64,000 nucleotides of DNA from Mesorhizobium mediterraneum (GTDB taxonomy: Bacteria > Pseudomonadota > Alphaproteobacteria > Rhizobiales > Rhizobiaceae), in NCBI RefSeq assembly GCF_002284565.1, contig NZ_NPKI01000033.1:124001-188000 (forward strand), given 5' to 3'. A model generated the notes under the pieces. That model made no database searches, was not told where the DNA came from, and saw only the letters and a program-made list of their open reading frames with translations. The first letter of the stretch is position 1. Each line of letters opens with the position of its first letter. Position numbers and translations under genes: made by a program. Below are positions 8,874 to 17,906 of the stretch, in pieces.

Positions 8874-9890
8874 ATGACCGAAAATGTCGTCAAAACCCTT
8901 ACCGACCCGGCATTCCTGATTGCCTTGCTGGTTGGCATCGCGGTGTTTGCGACCGTCTTCACGCTGCTGCCTGCCTTTGGTGGAAACCAGCTCAAGGCGC
9001 GCATGAAATCCGTAGCGCTGGAGCGCGACGAATTGCGCGCCAAGCAGCGTGCGCGGCTTGCCGTCGAGGCCGATCGCCGCCGTAAGGGCCTGCGCGAGCA
9101 ACAGTCGATCGGCATGCGAAATATTGTCGACCGGCTGGACCTGAGACGCGCCCTTGCCGATGAAGGCACGTTACAGAAGCTCAAGGTGGCTGGCTTTCGC
9201 GGGCAGAATCCGCTGACACGTTTCCTTTTCTTCCGTCTGGTCCTGCCCTTTATCGGCTTTGCGCTGGCCGCGATGTATCTGTTCGTGCTCGGAGGATTGT
9301 CGGAGCAGCCGCCTCTCATCAAACTGTTCGTCTGCATCGTCGTCGCCTATGCGGGTTTTTACGCGCCGGTGCTCTATGTCAACAACCGCGCCACCAAGCG
9401 CAAGCAGTCGATCCAGATGGCGTGGCCGGACGCGCTCGATCTGATGCTGATCTGCGTCGAATCAGGCATGTCGGTGGAGGCGGCGTTTCGCAAGGTCGCG
9501 GACGAGATCGGTGCGCAATCGGTGGCGCTTGCCGAAGAGTTCATCCTGACCAATGCCGAACTTTCCTACTTGCAGGAACGCAAGCAGGCTTACGAGAACC
9601 TTGCAAGTCGCACCGGTCTGGAATCGGTCAAGTCGGTGTCGCAGGCGCTGGTCCAGGCCGAGCGCTACGGCACGCCTGTGGCGCATGCGCTGCGTGTGCT
9701 TGCCAGTGAAAGCCGCGACATGCGCATGAACGCCGCCGAGAAGAAGGCCGCGGCGTTGCCACCGAAGCTAACCGTGCCGATGATCCTGTTCTTCCTGCCG
9801 GTGCTGTTCGCCATCATTCTGGGTCCTGCCGGCATCCAGGTGAGCCAGCGCGGCATCTTCGGCGATCCGCCGACATCCAGCGGCCAATAG
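8874..9890 (+). CDS. tadC: Tad pilus inner-membrane platform protein TadC
   Basis: A 338-residue paralogue of TadB with the same layout: one N-terminal helix, a basic cytoplasmic region, two helices (about 115-165), the F domain with WPDALDLMLICVESGMSVEAAF and QAERYGTPVAHALR, and C-terminal helices including PMILFFLPVLFAIILGP. It lies 12 bases after tadB and ends the operon at a convergent hairpin. Confidence 0.92.
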   Translation: MTENVVKTLTDPAFLIALLVGIAVFATVFTLLPAFGGNQLKARMKSVALERDELRAKQRARLAVEADRRRKGLREQQSIGMRNIVDRLDLRRALADEGTLQKLKVAGFRGQNPLTRFLFFRLVLPFIGFALAAMYLFVLGGLSEQPPLIKLFVCIVVAYAGFYAPVLYVNNRATKRKQSIQMAWPDALDLMLICVESGMSVEAAFRKVADEIGAQSVALAEEFILTNAELSYLQERKQAYENLASRTGLESVKSVSQALVQAERYGTPVAHALRVLASESRDMRMNAAEKKAAALPPKLTVPMILFFLPVLFAIILGPAGIQVSQRGIFGDPPTSSGQ

Positions 9891-9915
9891 CCTCGCCAAG
9901 GCGACAATGCACGCA

Positions 9916-9945
9916 AAAGCCGCGGTGCTGATGCAACGCGGCTTT
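9916..9945. terminator. Bidirectional hairpin between tadC and tadD
   Basis: Perfect 9-bp stem AAAGCCGCG/CGCGGCTTT with a 12-base loop. The A/T ends allow it to act for both converging genes. Confidence 0.6.
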
Positions 9946-9997
9946 GGATTTCCGGCATGTCGATCAGTTGAGGGACTGGCCGGCAAAGCCGGCGCGG

Positions 9998-10819
9998 TCA
10001 ATTGGTGGCAGGCTTGGCCTTGTCCTGGTCCTTGAGCTGGCTCCAGGCATTCTGCTGGGCGAGCATCTGGCGAAGGTAAGCCACGTTCGCTTGCGCCTGT
10101 TCGGCCGAGAGCTCCTGCGAAGCGATCTTCTCGGCCTCGTCGAAACGACCCTGCAGGCCGACGACCAACGCCAGGTTCTGGCGGACGCGGCTGTCGGCGT
10201 TCGGCTGCTGGGCGGCAGAGCGCATATAGGTTTCGGCCGTGCGCAGGTCGCCTTCCAGCACATAGGACATGCCGAGATTTGAAAGGATCGAAGGTTCGTT
10301 CGGCTTGAGGTCCAGCGCCTTGCGATAATCCTGGCGCGCCTCGTCTCTCTGGCCAAGCTGGTCGAGAATCGCGGCTTCCGCCGACACCAGTTTCCAGTCC
10401 GGATATTCCGGTGTCTGCGCGCGGCGCACGGCGTCGAGCGCCGGCTCGAACTGCCCATTGGCGGCGAGCGCCTTGCCATAGGCGGCAAGCACGTCGCGGT
10501 CTTTCGGCAAGGCGATCGCCAGCTTGCGCATCACTGCGAGCGACTGGTCGGCGTCGCCATCCATTTGCAGCGCCGCCGCGTAATTCGTCGCGATCCGCTT
10601 GTCGTTGGGGTTCCTGGCGTAGGACTGACCGAGCGCTGCTGTCGCATTGTGCAACTCGCCGGCCGACATGATTTCCAGCGGTTTGCCGCTGGAGCGCGAG
10701 ATGGAACCGGTCGTCAACTTGCTGGTTCCGCAGCCGGCGACGCTGGCAGCAAGCGCCATCATCAACGCCGTGGTGATCAGCCGCTTTCCCGTGGCGTTCA
10801 TCGTGCGGTTGGTCGGCAT
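9998..10819 (-). CDS. tadD: Pilus assembly lipoprotein TadD with tetratricopeptide repeats
   Basis: A 273-residue lipoprotein with signal peptide and lipobox (AASVAGC, Cys about residue 29), then at least four tandem TPR units (for example NPNDKRIATNYAAAL, KDRDVLAAYGKAL, EPSILSNLGMSYVL and the ADSRVRQNLALV region). TadD is a pilotin-type factor needed for secretin assembly in Tad systems. The ATG at 10819 has GGAGG ten bases upstream; the next ATG (10801) has none. It converges on tadC and is transcribed from a separate promoter shared with the divergent aminopeptidase gene. Confidence 0.88.
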   Translation of the reverse strand: MPTNRTMNATGKRLITTALMMALAASVAGCGTSKLTTGSISRSSGKPLEIMSAGELHNATAALGQSYARNPNDKRIATNYAAALQMDGDADQSLAVMRKLAIALPKDRDVLAAYGKALAANGQFEPALDAVRRAQTPEYPDWKLVSAEAAILDQLGQRDEARQDYRKALDLKPNEPSILSNLGMSYVLEGDLRTAETYMRSAAQQPNADSRVRQNLALVVGLQGRFDEAEKIASQELSAEQAQANVAYLRQMLAQQNAWSQLKDQDKAKPATN

Positions 10820-10887
10820 CTACACCAGGCCTCCATTCATAGACGTGGCCATTACGTGGCCATCTTCCCTCCCGCAGAAATATTCTG

Positions 10888-10908
10888 TTAACCCTAACGC
10901 ATAGTTAA
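10888..10908. promoter_or_regulatory. Candidate CtrA-type sites between tadD and the aminopeptidase gene
   Basis: CTAA, seven bases, TTAA at 10894-10908, one mismatch from TTAA-N7-TTAA. A further TTAACC lies at 10888-10893. The position in the divergent promoter region of tadD mirrors the candidate site before the pilin gene. Confidence 0.25.
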
Positions 10909-10940
10909 GAAACGCCGACTCGAGCGCCGGAGACCATCGA

Positions 10941-12305
10941 ATGCCTGTCGAACTCGTCGAGAAGAAACTGAAGACCGCGCTGCCGGTCCATCTGGTGGCG
11001 AAGGACAGACTGGAGGCGGCCGGCCTTGCGTCGTCCACGCTCGCCTGGGCCAGGGCCAACGGCTTTACCGGTGAGGCGGGTAGGACACTCGTCATGCCCG
11101 GCGAAAACGGCGCGCTGGCCGGAGCCTTGTTCGGCCTCGGCGATGGTGAAAGCGCGCTTGCCCTCGGCGCGTTGGCGCGGGCCCTGCCGGAGGGCGACTG
11201 GCATTTTGCCTCCACATTGGCCGAGCCGGAACTTGCGGCAATTGCGCTGGCTCTCAGTGGTTATGTCTTCACCCGCTACGGCAAGAAGCCTGGCAAGGCG
11301 CTGCGTTTTTCGCTGCCGTCCGGCGCTGAAGCGGCCTACGTTCGCCGTATCGCCGATGGCGTTTTCCTGACGCGCGATCTGGTCAATACGCCGACCAGCG
11401 ATATGGGGCCGGACGATTTGGAGACGGCTGTCCGGACCTTGGCCAAAAAGCACAAAGCCGAAGTGTCGGTGACCAAGGGCGACGATCTGCTCAAGAAGAA
11501 TTTCCCGATGATCCATGCGGTCGGGCGCGCATCGGTCGGCGCCCCGCGCCTGATCGACATGATTTGGGGGCCGAAGAACGCCCCGAAGGTGACGCTGGTC
11601 GGCAAGGGTGTATGCTTCGACACCGGCGGTCTCGACATCAAGCCGTCATCGGGCATGCTCTTGATGAAGAAGGACATGGGTGGCGCCGCCAACGTGTTGG
11701 GCCTCGCCTCCATGATCATGGCCGCCGGGTTAAAGATCCGGCTGCGTGTGCTGATCCCGGCGGTTGAGAATTCGATCGCCGGCAACGCTTTCCGGCCCGG
11801 CGACGTGCTGGTAAGCCGCAAGGGCATCACCGTGGAGATCGGCAACACCGATGCCGAGGGACGGCTGGTGCTGGCGGATGCCTTGGCGCTGGCCGACGAC
11901 GACGAGCCGCAACTGCTGATCGACATGGCGACCCTGACGGGGGCTGCTCGCGTCGCGCTCGGCCCCGACCTGCCGCCTTTCTACACCGGCGATGAAGCGC
12001 TGGCGTCCGATCTTGCTGCGGCCTCCGTCGCGATCGAGGATCCGCTGTGGCGCATGCCGCTGTGGAAGCCCTATGACGCAAAGCTGTCGTCGAAGATCGC
12101 CGACATCAACAACGTCACGTCTGACGGGTTCGCCGGCTCGATCACGGCGGCGCTGTTCCTGAAGCGCTTCGTCGAGAAGAGCGCCGGCTGGGCGCATTTC
12201 GACATCTTCGCCTGGAACCCGTCCGATCGTCCGTACGGTCTCGCCGGCGGTGAGGCGCAAGGCATCCGGGCGCTGGAAAGGGTCATCTCGAAACGCTACG
12301 CCTGA
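10941..12305 (+). CDS. Leucyl aminopeptidase family protein (M17)
   Basis: A 454-residue cytosolic metallo-aminopeptidase of the PepA/PepB type that trims N-terminal residues from peptides using two metal ions. The catalytic domain has the metal and substrate motifs KGVCFDTGGLDIK, KKDMGG and NTDAEGRLVLADAL (starting at residue 302), giving the expected Lys, Asp and Glu ligands. The N-terminal domain (1-150) is less conserved. The length is closer to PepB-like enzymes than to the 500-residue PepA. It is the first gene in a small plus-strand run with the MarR and NlpC genes. Confidence 0.9.
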   Translation: MPVELVEKKLKTALPVHLVAKDRLEAAGLASSTLAWARANGFTGEAGRTLVMPGENGALAGALFGLGDGESALALGALARALPEGDWHFASTLAEPELAAIALALSGYVFTRYGKKPGKALRFSLPSGAEAAYVRRIADGVFLTRDLVNTPTSDMGPDDLETAVRTLAKKHKAEVSVTKGDDLLKKNFPMIHAVGRASVGAPRLIDMIWGPKNAPKVTLVGKGVCFDTGGLDIKPSSGMLLMKKDMGGAANVLGLASMIMAAGLKIRLRVLIPAVENSIAGNAFRPGDVLVSRKGITVEIGNTDAEGRLVLADALALADDDEPQLLIDMATLTGAARVALGPDLPPFYTGDEALASDLAAASVAIEDPLWRMPLWKPYDAKLSSKIADINNVTSDGFAGSITAALFLKRFVEKSAGWAHFDIFAWNPSDRPYGLAGGEAQGIRALERVISKRYA

Positions 12306-12375
12306 CGGTTGCTGTCCGACAGGAAATTCTCGAGACTGAAACGGAACCGAAACAATTTGCCGTCATGTTGGCCGG

Positions 12376-12726
12376 ATGTCGATTTCCATGCGCCCGAGCC
12401 AGGCCTTGCGACTGTGGCAGCAGGTGATGCTGTCCCAGGTGCGCGACGATACGCCGGACCTTACCATGCGCCAGACGGCGATCCTGTTCACCATCTATCT
12501 CGACCCGCCGCCGCACACGGTGCGCGGGCTCGCTGCCCGGCTCAATGTCACTAAGCCGGTGATTACCCGCGCGCTCGACACAATGGGCGCGCTGAAGCTG
12601 GTTTCGCGCCATCGCGACGAGCTCGACAAGCGCAACGTGCTGGTCAAGCGCACTGTCGAAGGTGCTCTCTTTGTCGAGCGCTTCGGCGATGTTATCATCG
12701 CCAGAGCCCAGGAATTGCCCATCTGA
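12376..12726 (+). CDS. MarR-type winged-helix regulator
   Basis: A 116-residue single-domain DNA-binding protein. The winged helix spans about residues 25-95, with the recognition helix around LAARLNVTKPVITRALDTM and the wing residue Asp-Glu-Leu-Asp-Lys-Arg. It is shorter than classical MarR (about 140 residues), mostly at the C-terminal dimerisation helix. Ligand and targets are unknown. Its last codons (ELPI and stop) are the first copy of a 17-base tandem repeat (see 12712-12762). It sits between the aminopeptidase and NlpC/P60 genes and may be cotranscribed with both. Confidence 0.75.
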   Translation: MSISMRPSQALRLWQQVMLSQVRDDTPDLTMRQTAILFTIYLDPPPHTVRGLAARLNVTKPVITRALDTMGALKLVSRHRDELDKRNVLVKRTVEGALFVERFGDVIIARAQELPI

Positions 12727-12762
12727 CCGAGTTGCCGATTTGAACGAGTTGCCGATTTGACC
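12712..12762 (+). repeat. Three 17-base tandem repeats spanning the MarR stop codon
   Basis: Units at 12712-12728, 12729-12745 and 12746-12762. Each has the form GARTTGCCSATYTGAMC and encodes Glu-Leu-Pro-Ile-stop in its own frame. The second and third units differ at one base; the first differs from them by three or four. The TTG start of the next gene lies inside unit three. Confidence 0.85.
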
Positions 12763-13617
12763 GCCAGGGATGCCCGCCTCCACGCCTTCCGTTCCGATCT
12801 CGCCGATGTCAGGCTGAAAGGCGAGGTCGCCGCCGATCGCTTCGTCGCCGGACGGCCAGCGCGTATATCAGCTTCAGTGGCCGATATCCGCAAGGCGCCG
12901 CGCCCGGATGCCGGCGTCGACACGCAGCTTCTGTTCGGCGACGACGTCCTCGTCTTCGAGGACGTTGAGGGCTGGGCCTGGATCCAGGCCGAGCGCGATG
13001 GCTATGTCGGCTATGTCGCCGACACCGTGCTGGGGGCGCGAGGCCATACGCCCACCCATGTCGTCTCGGTGCCGCGCACCTTCCTTTATCCCGGACCGGA
13101 TTTGCGGTTTCCGTCGAACGGACAGCTCTCGATGGGATCGGCGGTAACGGTGACGGGCGCGGCTGAAACACGCGGTACGCACTATGCGCTGCTGCCATCC
13201 GGCGAGGCGGTCATATCGGGCCATTTGCGGCCCTTGAACAAACCAGCTGCCGACTATGTCGCGGTCGCGGAAACCTTTCTCGGCACACCCTATCTGTGGG
13301 GCGGCGCCTCCGGCTTCGGCATCGATTGTTCCGGCCTCGTGCAACTGGCGATGCACATGGCCGGCAGGCAAGTGCTGCGCGACACCGACATGCAGGCGGC
13401 GACCATCGGTGAGCCGCTCGACCCGGACCGGGATTCTGCCGGGTTGCGGCGCGGCGACCTGGTGTTTTGGAAAGGCCATGTCGCTGTTATGACCGACCCA
13501 GAAACGATGATCCATGCCAACGGCCACACCATGCTGGTCTCGCGTGAAGGGTTCAGAGAAGCCGTCGCCCGTATCGGCTACCTCTATGGCGGGCCGACAG
13601 GATTTCGGCGACCGTAG
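12757..13617 (+). CDS. NlpC/P60 family cell-wall peptidase with SH3 domains
   Basis: A 286-residue protein. Two SH3-like modules (about 30-150) precede a C-terminal NlpC/P60 domain (about 165-285) with catalytic C191 in DCSGLVQ and H241 in KGHVAVM, followed by the polar third residue region near HANG. Such enzymes cleave D-Glu-diaminopimelate bonds in muropeptides; with no signal peptide it may act on recycled peptides in the cytoplasm, as dipeptidyl-peptidase VI does. The start is a TTG inside the tandem repeat at 12712-12762. No better ATG was found before the first conserved segment, so the exact start is uncertain. Confidence 0.82.
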   Translation: MTARDARLHAFRSDLADVRLKGEVAADRFVAGRPARISASVADIRKAPRPDAGVDTQLLFGDDVLVFEDVEGWAWIQAERDGYVGYVADTVLGARGHTPTHVVSVPRTFLYPGPDLRFPSNGQLSMGSAVTVTGAAETRGTHYALLPSGEAVISGHLRPLNKPAADYVAVAETFLGTPYLWGGASGFGIDCSGLVQLAMHMAGRQVLRDTDMQAATIGEPLDPDRDSAGLRRGDLVFWKGHVAVMTDPETMIHANGHTMLVSREGFREAVARIGYLYGGPTGFRRP

Positions 13618-13714
13618 CGCGAGAGCGGTTCTTCTCAGGCGAGAGGAAGGCGTTCGATCACCTTTTGTTCCGATTCTTCTTGGCGATTGCGCGCCGCCGC
13701 GCTACCTCTGGCGC

Positions 13715-16237
13715 GTGACAGAGCAGCCGCGCCTTGCCGAACAGAATGCCGCCGTGCACTTGCCCGAGCCATTCCTCAGATGGTTTTCGCAAAAGGGCTG
13801 GTCGCCGCGTGCCCATCAGATCGAATTGCTGGCGACTGCCCAAGCCGGGCAGTCGGTGCTGCTGATCGCACCGACCGGCGCCGGCAAGACGCTGGCAGGG
13901 TTCCTGCCGTCGCTGACCGAGTTGGCAGGTCGGCCAAGGAAGAAACCGGGGCAGGCGCGTCGCGGCATCCACACGCTCTACATCTCGCCGCTGAAGGCGC
14001 TGGCCGTCGACATCGAGCGCAATCTCGGCAAGCCGGTCGAAGAAATCGGTCTGCCTATCACGATCGAGACACGCACCGGCGACACGCCCGCCCACAAGCG
14101 CCAGCGGCAGAAGCTGGCGCCACCCGACATTCTCCTGACCACGCCCGAGCAACTGGCGTTGCTGATCGCGGCGCCCGACGCCAGGCGCTTCTTCGAGGAC
14201 CTGCATTATGTCGTGCTCGACGAACTGCATTCGCTGGTGACGTCAAAACGCGGGCATCTCCTGTCGCTCGGTCTGGCCCGGCTGCGATCCTTTGTTCCGG
14301 GCTTGCAGACGATCGGCCTGTCCGCGACGGTGGCCGAGCCCGATGAATTGCGGCGCTGGCTGGTCAGCCAGAACCCACCCGGCGGCATGGCTGAGTTGAT
14401 CGTCGTGACGGGCGGCGCCAAGCCCGAGATCTCCATTCTCGACTCGGAGGAGCGTGTGCCGTGGGCCGGACATTCGGCCCGCTACGCAACGCCGGAGATC
14501 TATAGCGAGATCAAGCGACACAAGACGACCCTGCTGTTTGTCAACACACGCAGCCAGGCCGAGCTGCTGTTCCAGGAGTTGTGGCGGGTCAATGAAGACA
14601 CATTACCGATCGCCCTGCATCACGGCTCGCTCGATGTCGCCCAGCGCCGGCGCGTCGAAAAAGCCATGGGCGAGAATGCCTTGCGCGCCATCGTCGCCAC
14701 TTCGACGCTCGACCTCGGCATCGACTGGGGCGATGTCGACCTGGTCGTCCATGTCGGCGCACCGAAGGGTGCGAGCCGGCTGGCGCAGCGCATCGGCCGC
14801 GCCAATCACCGCATGGATGAGCCGTCCAAGGCGATCCTGATTCCGGCCAACCGCTTTGAGGTGCTGGAATGCCGGGCGGCGCTCGACGCCAATTATCTCG
14901 GCGCCCAGGACACGCCGCCGCTGGTCAACGGCGGGCTCGACGTGCTGGCGCAGCATGTGCTTGGTTGCGCCTGCGGTGCGCCATTCCATGCCAATGCGCT
15001 TTTTGAGGAGGTAAGAGCAGCCGCGCCCTATGCCGAACTCGATCGGCCGACATTCGACCGCGTCATCGATTTCGTCGCCACCGGCGGCTATGCGCTGAAG
15101 AACTATGAGCGCTACGCCCGTATCCGCCTGAACAAGGACGGGCTGTGGCGCGTGTCCAATCCTCGGGTTGCTCAGCAGTATCGGCTGAATGTCGGCACCA
15201 TCATCGAGGTGCCGGCGCTCAACGTGCGTTATATCAAGGCCGGCAGCAAGGGCTCTGCCTCGCGCGGCGGTCGCGTCCTCGGCAAGATCGAGGAGGCGTT
15301 CCTTGAAACGCTGACGCATGGCGACACGTTCATGTTTGCCGGCAAAGTACTGCGCTTCGAGGGCATCCGCGAGAATGAGTGCTTCGTATCGAATGCACCC
15401 GGCAGCGACGCCAAGGTGCCATATTATGGCGGCGGCAAATTCCCGCTTTCGACCTACCTCGCTGAGCAGGTCCGCATCATGCTGGATGACCCGCAGCGCT
15501 GGAAGAAGCTGCCGGAACAAGTGGCCGACTGGCTACGTTTCCAGGCCGACAAATCGGTACTGCCGAAACGCGATGACCTGCTGATCGAGACCTTTCCGCG
15601 CGGCAACCGGCACTACCTGGTGGCCTATCCGTTCGAGGGCAGGCTGGCGCACCAGACGCTCGGCATGCTGCTCACCCGCCGTCTCGACAGGGCGGGCGCC
15701 AGGCCGCTCGGCTTCGTCGCCACCGACTATGCACTTGCCATATGGTCGCTGGCCGATATGGGCTGGATGTTCCGGGCGAAGAAGCCTTCGCTCAGTGAAC
15801 TTTTCGACCAAGACATGCTGGGCGACGATCTCGAAGCTTGGCTGGCCGGCAGCTGGCTCTTGAAGCGCACCTTCCGCAACTGCGCGCTGATCTCGGGGCT
15901 GATCGAAAAACGCCATCCGGGCCAGGAGAAAAGCGGCCGCCAGGTCACTGTGTCGACCGACCTCATTTACGACGTTCTGCGCAGCCATGAGCCGGACCAC
16001 ATCCTGCTGCAGGCGACGCGTGCCGATGCGGCCACCGGTCTGCTGGATGTCAGCAGACTTGCCGAGATGCTCTCGCGCATCCAGGGACGAATCGTGCATA
16101 AGAACCTCGAACAGATCTCGCCGCTCGCCGTGCCGATCATGCTCGAGATCGGCAAGATGCCGGTGCATGGCGAGGCCGATGATACACTGCTGATGGATGC
16201 GGCAACGCTGGTCGAGGAAGCCATGGGGACGAAATGA
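13715..16237 (+). CDS. Ligase-associated DNA damage response DEXH-box helicase (Lhr-like)
   Basis: An 840-residue superfamily 2 helicase. Motif I APTGAGKT is at 52-59, motif II DELH at 169-172, motif III SAT in GLSATVAE, and motif VI in QRIGRANHR. A C-terminal Lhr-type domain follows. The length and the partner PdeM gene overlapping its stop identify the ligase-associated subfamily, whose partners elsewhere are an ATP-dependent DNA ligase and an exonuclease. The GTG at 13715 was chosen because the homologous region starts there (TEQPRL); an upstream in-frame ATG at 13514 would overlap the NlpC gene by over 100 bases. The ligase and exonuclease are not in this window. Confidence 0.88.
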   Translation: MTEQPRLAEQNAAVHLPEPFLRWFSQKGWSPRAHQIELLATAQAGQSVLLIAPTGAGKTLAGFLPSLTELAGRPRKKPGQARRGIHTLYISPLKALAVDIERNLGKPVEEIGLPITIETRTGDTPAHKRQRQKLAPPDILLTTPEQLALLIAAPDARRFFEDLHYVVLDELHSLVTSKRGHLLSLGLARLRSFVPGLQTIGLSATVAEPDELRRWLVSQNPPGGMAELIVVTGGAKPEISILDSEERVPWAGHSARYATPEIYSEIKRHKTTLLFVNTRSQAELLFQELWRVNEDTLPIALHHGSLDVAQRRRVEKAMGENALRAIVATSTLDLGIDWGDVDLVVHVGAPKGASRLAQRIGRANHRMDEPSKAILIPANRFEVLECRAALDANYLGAQDTPPLVNGGLDVLAQHVLGCACGAPFHANALFEEVRAAAPYAELDRPTFDRVIDFVATGGYALKNYERYARIRLNKDGLWRVSNPRVAQQYRLNVGTIIEVPALNVRYIKAGSKGSASRGGRVLGKIEEAFLETLTHGDTFMFAGKVLRFEGIRENECFVSNAPGSDAKVPYYGGGKFPLSTYLAEQVRIMLDDPQRWKKLPEQVADWLRFQADKSVLPKRDDLLIETFPRGNRHYLVAYPFEGRLAHQTLGMLLTRRLDRAGARPLGFVATDYALAIWSLADMGWMFRAKKPSLSELFDQDMLGDDLEAWLAGSWLLKRTFRNCALISGLIEKRHPGQEKSGRQVTVSTDLIYDVLRSHEPDHILLQATRADAATGLLDVSRLAEMLSRIQGRIVHKNLEQISPLAVPIMLEIGKMPVHGEADDTLLMDAATLVEEAMGTK

Positions 16238-16950
16238 CGCGCGCGCTGGCCATGCCTGCACCCCTGGCGGATGCCGATTTTATCGGCATCGCCGGCGAGC
16301 GCGCGATCTGCGATCGGCGCGGCGTGCTCTACTTCCCCGAGCTGAAATTGCTGGCGGTGTCGGATCTGCATCTGGAAAAGGGATCGTCGCTAGCACGGCG
16401 CGGTACGTTGATCCCACCTTATGATACCGGTGCGACGTTGTTGCGGCTGCAGGCGGTGATATCAGACTACCAGCCGGCGATCGTCATGAGCCTCGGCGAC
16501 AGCTTTCATGATGGCGGCGGAGCGGCGCGCATGCACTCAAGCTTCCGCGAGCGGCTGGAAGGGTTGATGGTCGGCCGCGAGTGGTTCTGGGTCGCCGGCA
16601 ACCATGACCCGGATGCGCCGGCCGACTTGCCCGGCGAGACGGTGCGCGAGCTGGCCATAGGCTCTCTGCTGTTCCGGCATGAACCTTCGGCAGTGAGAGT
16701 GGAAGGCGAGATCGCCGGCCATCTGCATCCGTGCGCCCGCATCGTGCAGCGCGGCCGCTCGGTGCGGCGGCGCTGCTTTGCCGGCGATGGCGGCCGCATG
16801 ATCATGCCGGCCTTCGGCGCCTATACCGGCTCGCTCAATGTGCTCGACCGCGCCTATGCCGGGCTGTTCCGCCGCGAAACGCTGATGGCCTATATGCTCG
16901 GCACGGAGCGCATCTTCGCGATTTCCCGCTCAATGCTGAGGCCCGGCTGA
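16234..16950 (+). CDS. pdeM: Ligase-associated DNA damage response endonuclease PdeM
   Basis: A 238-residue calcineurin-like metallophosphoesterase. The metal-binding motifs appear in order: SDLHLEKG, SLGDSFHDGG, GNHDPDA, and GHLHP towards the C-terminus. It overlaps the helicase stop by four bases (ATGA), so the two are coupled. The family name comes from its constant partnership with the Lhr-like helicase; substrate is not established from sequence. It converges on the molybdoenzyme operon, with only five bases between stop codons. Confidence 0.88.
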   Translation: MTRALAMPAPLADADFIGIAGERAICDRRGVLYFPELKLLAVSDLHLEKGSSLARRGTLIPPYDTGATLLRLQAVISDYQPAIVMSLGDSFHDGGGAARMHSSFRERLEGLMVGREWFWVAGNHDPDAPADLPGETVRELAIGSLLFRHEPSAVRVEGEIAGHLHPCARIVQRGRSVRRRCFAGDGGRMIMPAFGAYTGSLNVLDRAYAGLFRRETLMAYMLGTERIFAISRSMLRPG

Positions 16951-16955
16951 GACCG

Positions 16956-17891
16956 CTACCGGCCGTAGTACAAGGTGACGGTGTGCTTCGCCTCGGCGAA
17001 AAACAGCCAGCGTTCGACCAGCATGCCGGCGAATTGAGCGATTGCGGCGAGCGCCGACAGCACCGCCGCATAGGGCCATGGCAAGGCGAACGCGGCAATC
17101 AGCAGTAAGGCGGGCAGCGCGAAGGCCAGCACTTGTGTGATCTGACGCAGCCGCGCCTTGTGCTTGCGCGCGATGCGAAAGCCCATCTCCTTGAGCAGGT
17201 AATTCTCCTCGGTATGCGGCCATTCCAGCGACCGCACCGTGCCGCCGGCAAGTCCGGTCGCGGTGTTGGCATTGGTCGGGATTTCCAGCCCGTCATTGTA
17301 TCGCCATGTTGCCAGCTTCCAGCCCCAGCCGAGCACGGTCAGCAGCACGCAACCTGCCAAAGCGATGGTCGAGCCGATGGCGAAACCCTGCAGCAGCGCG
17401 TTGAGCAGCACGCTGCCGCTCATCGCCGAAAAGATCAGGTAGCCGGGCAAAGTGAAGCGGCTGTTCCATTGGGCGATCGGCTTCAGCGAGGCGTAGATCA
17501 TGCCGGTGGTGCAGACGGTGACGACCGCGCCGATGGCAGCCAGCAGCCCGGCGACAGCCACCCAGCCGTTCGTGCGGCCGAGGAACACCCACCCGATGGC
17601 GAAAAACCCCGCCGGTACGAAGGTCGCAACCGACGCGACGCCTTCGCGCGACAGCCATGAGCTGCGCCATTGCGAGAAGGCGCGCCAGGCGCGTTCGGGC
17701 CGGCCGAGATGGCCGGCCGATAACAGCAGGCCGGCCGAGATCAGACCGAGCGCCAGCCCCATGCTGACCAAACCGAGCCAGAAATTGGGCGGGACGAACC
17801 CCAGTCCGGCCAGCACGCCGAGCAGCGCGAGCAGGCCGTAGCCGGCGCCCGTGGCGGTGGTGAAAAAGACGACGGAGAAAGCTGGACGCAT
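16956..17891 (-). CDS. soeC: DmsC-type membrane anchor, probably SoeC of a sulfite dehydrogenase
   Basis: A 311-residue integral membrane protein with about eight hydrophobic helices, matching the DmsC/YnfH anchor family (GHLGRPERAWRAFSQWRSSWLSREG is the family signature, shown here in part: GHLGRPERAWRAF). It anchors the molybdoenzyme and iron-sulfur subunits to the cytoplasmic membrane and exchanges electrons with the quinone pool. It is the last gene of the operon, 15 bases after the iron-sulfur gene. The Soe assignment rests on the whole operon: no Tat signal on the catalytic subunit, and sulfite-related neighbours. Confidence 0.8.
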   Translation of the reverse strand: MRPAFSVVFFTTATGAGYGLLALLGVLAGLGFVPPNFWLGLVSMGLALGLISAGLLLSAGHLGRPERAWRAFSQWRSSWLSREGVASVATFVPAGFFAIGWVFLGRTNGWVAVAGLLAAIGAVVTVCTTGMIYASLKPIAQWNSRFTLPGYLIFSAMSGSVLLNALLQGFAIGSTIALAGCVLLTVLGWGWKLATWRYNDGLEIPTNANTATGLAGGTVRSLEWPHTEENYLLKEMGFRIARKHKARLRQITQVLAFALPALLLIAAFALPWPYAAVLSALAAIAQFAGMLVERWLFFAEAKHTVTLYYGR

Positions 17892-17906
17892 GAGGTCGGT
17901 AGCTGG

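Noticed and set aside
13514..13714. N-terminal extension of the helicase overlapping the NlpC gene
   Set aside because: It has no family similarity and would overlap over 100 bases of another gene; the GTG at 13715 fits the homologous start.
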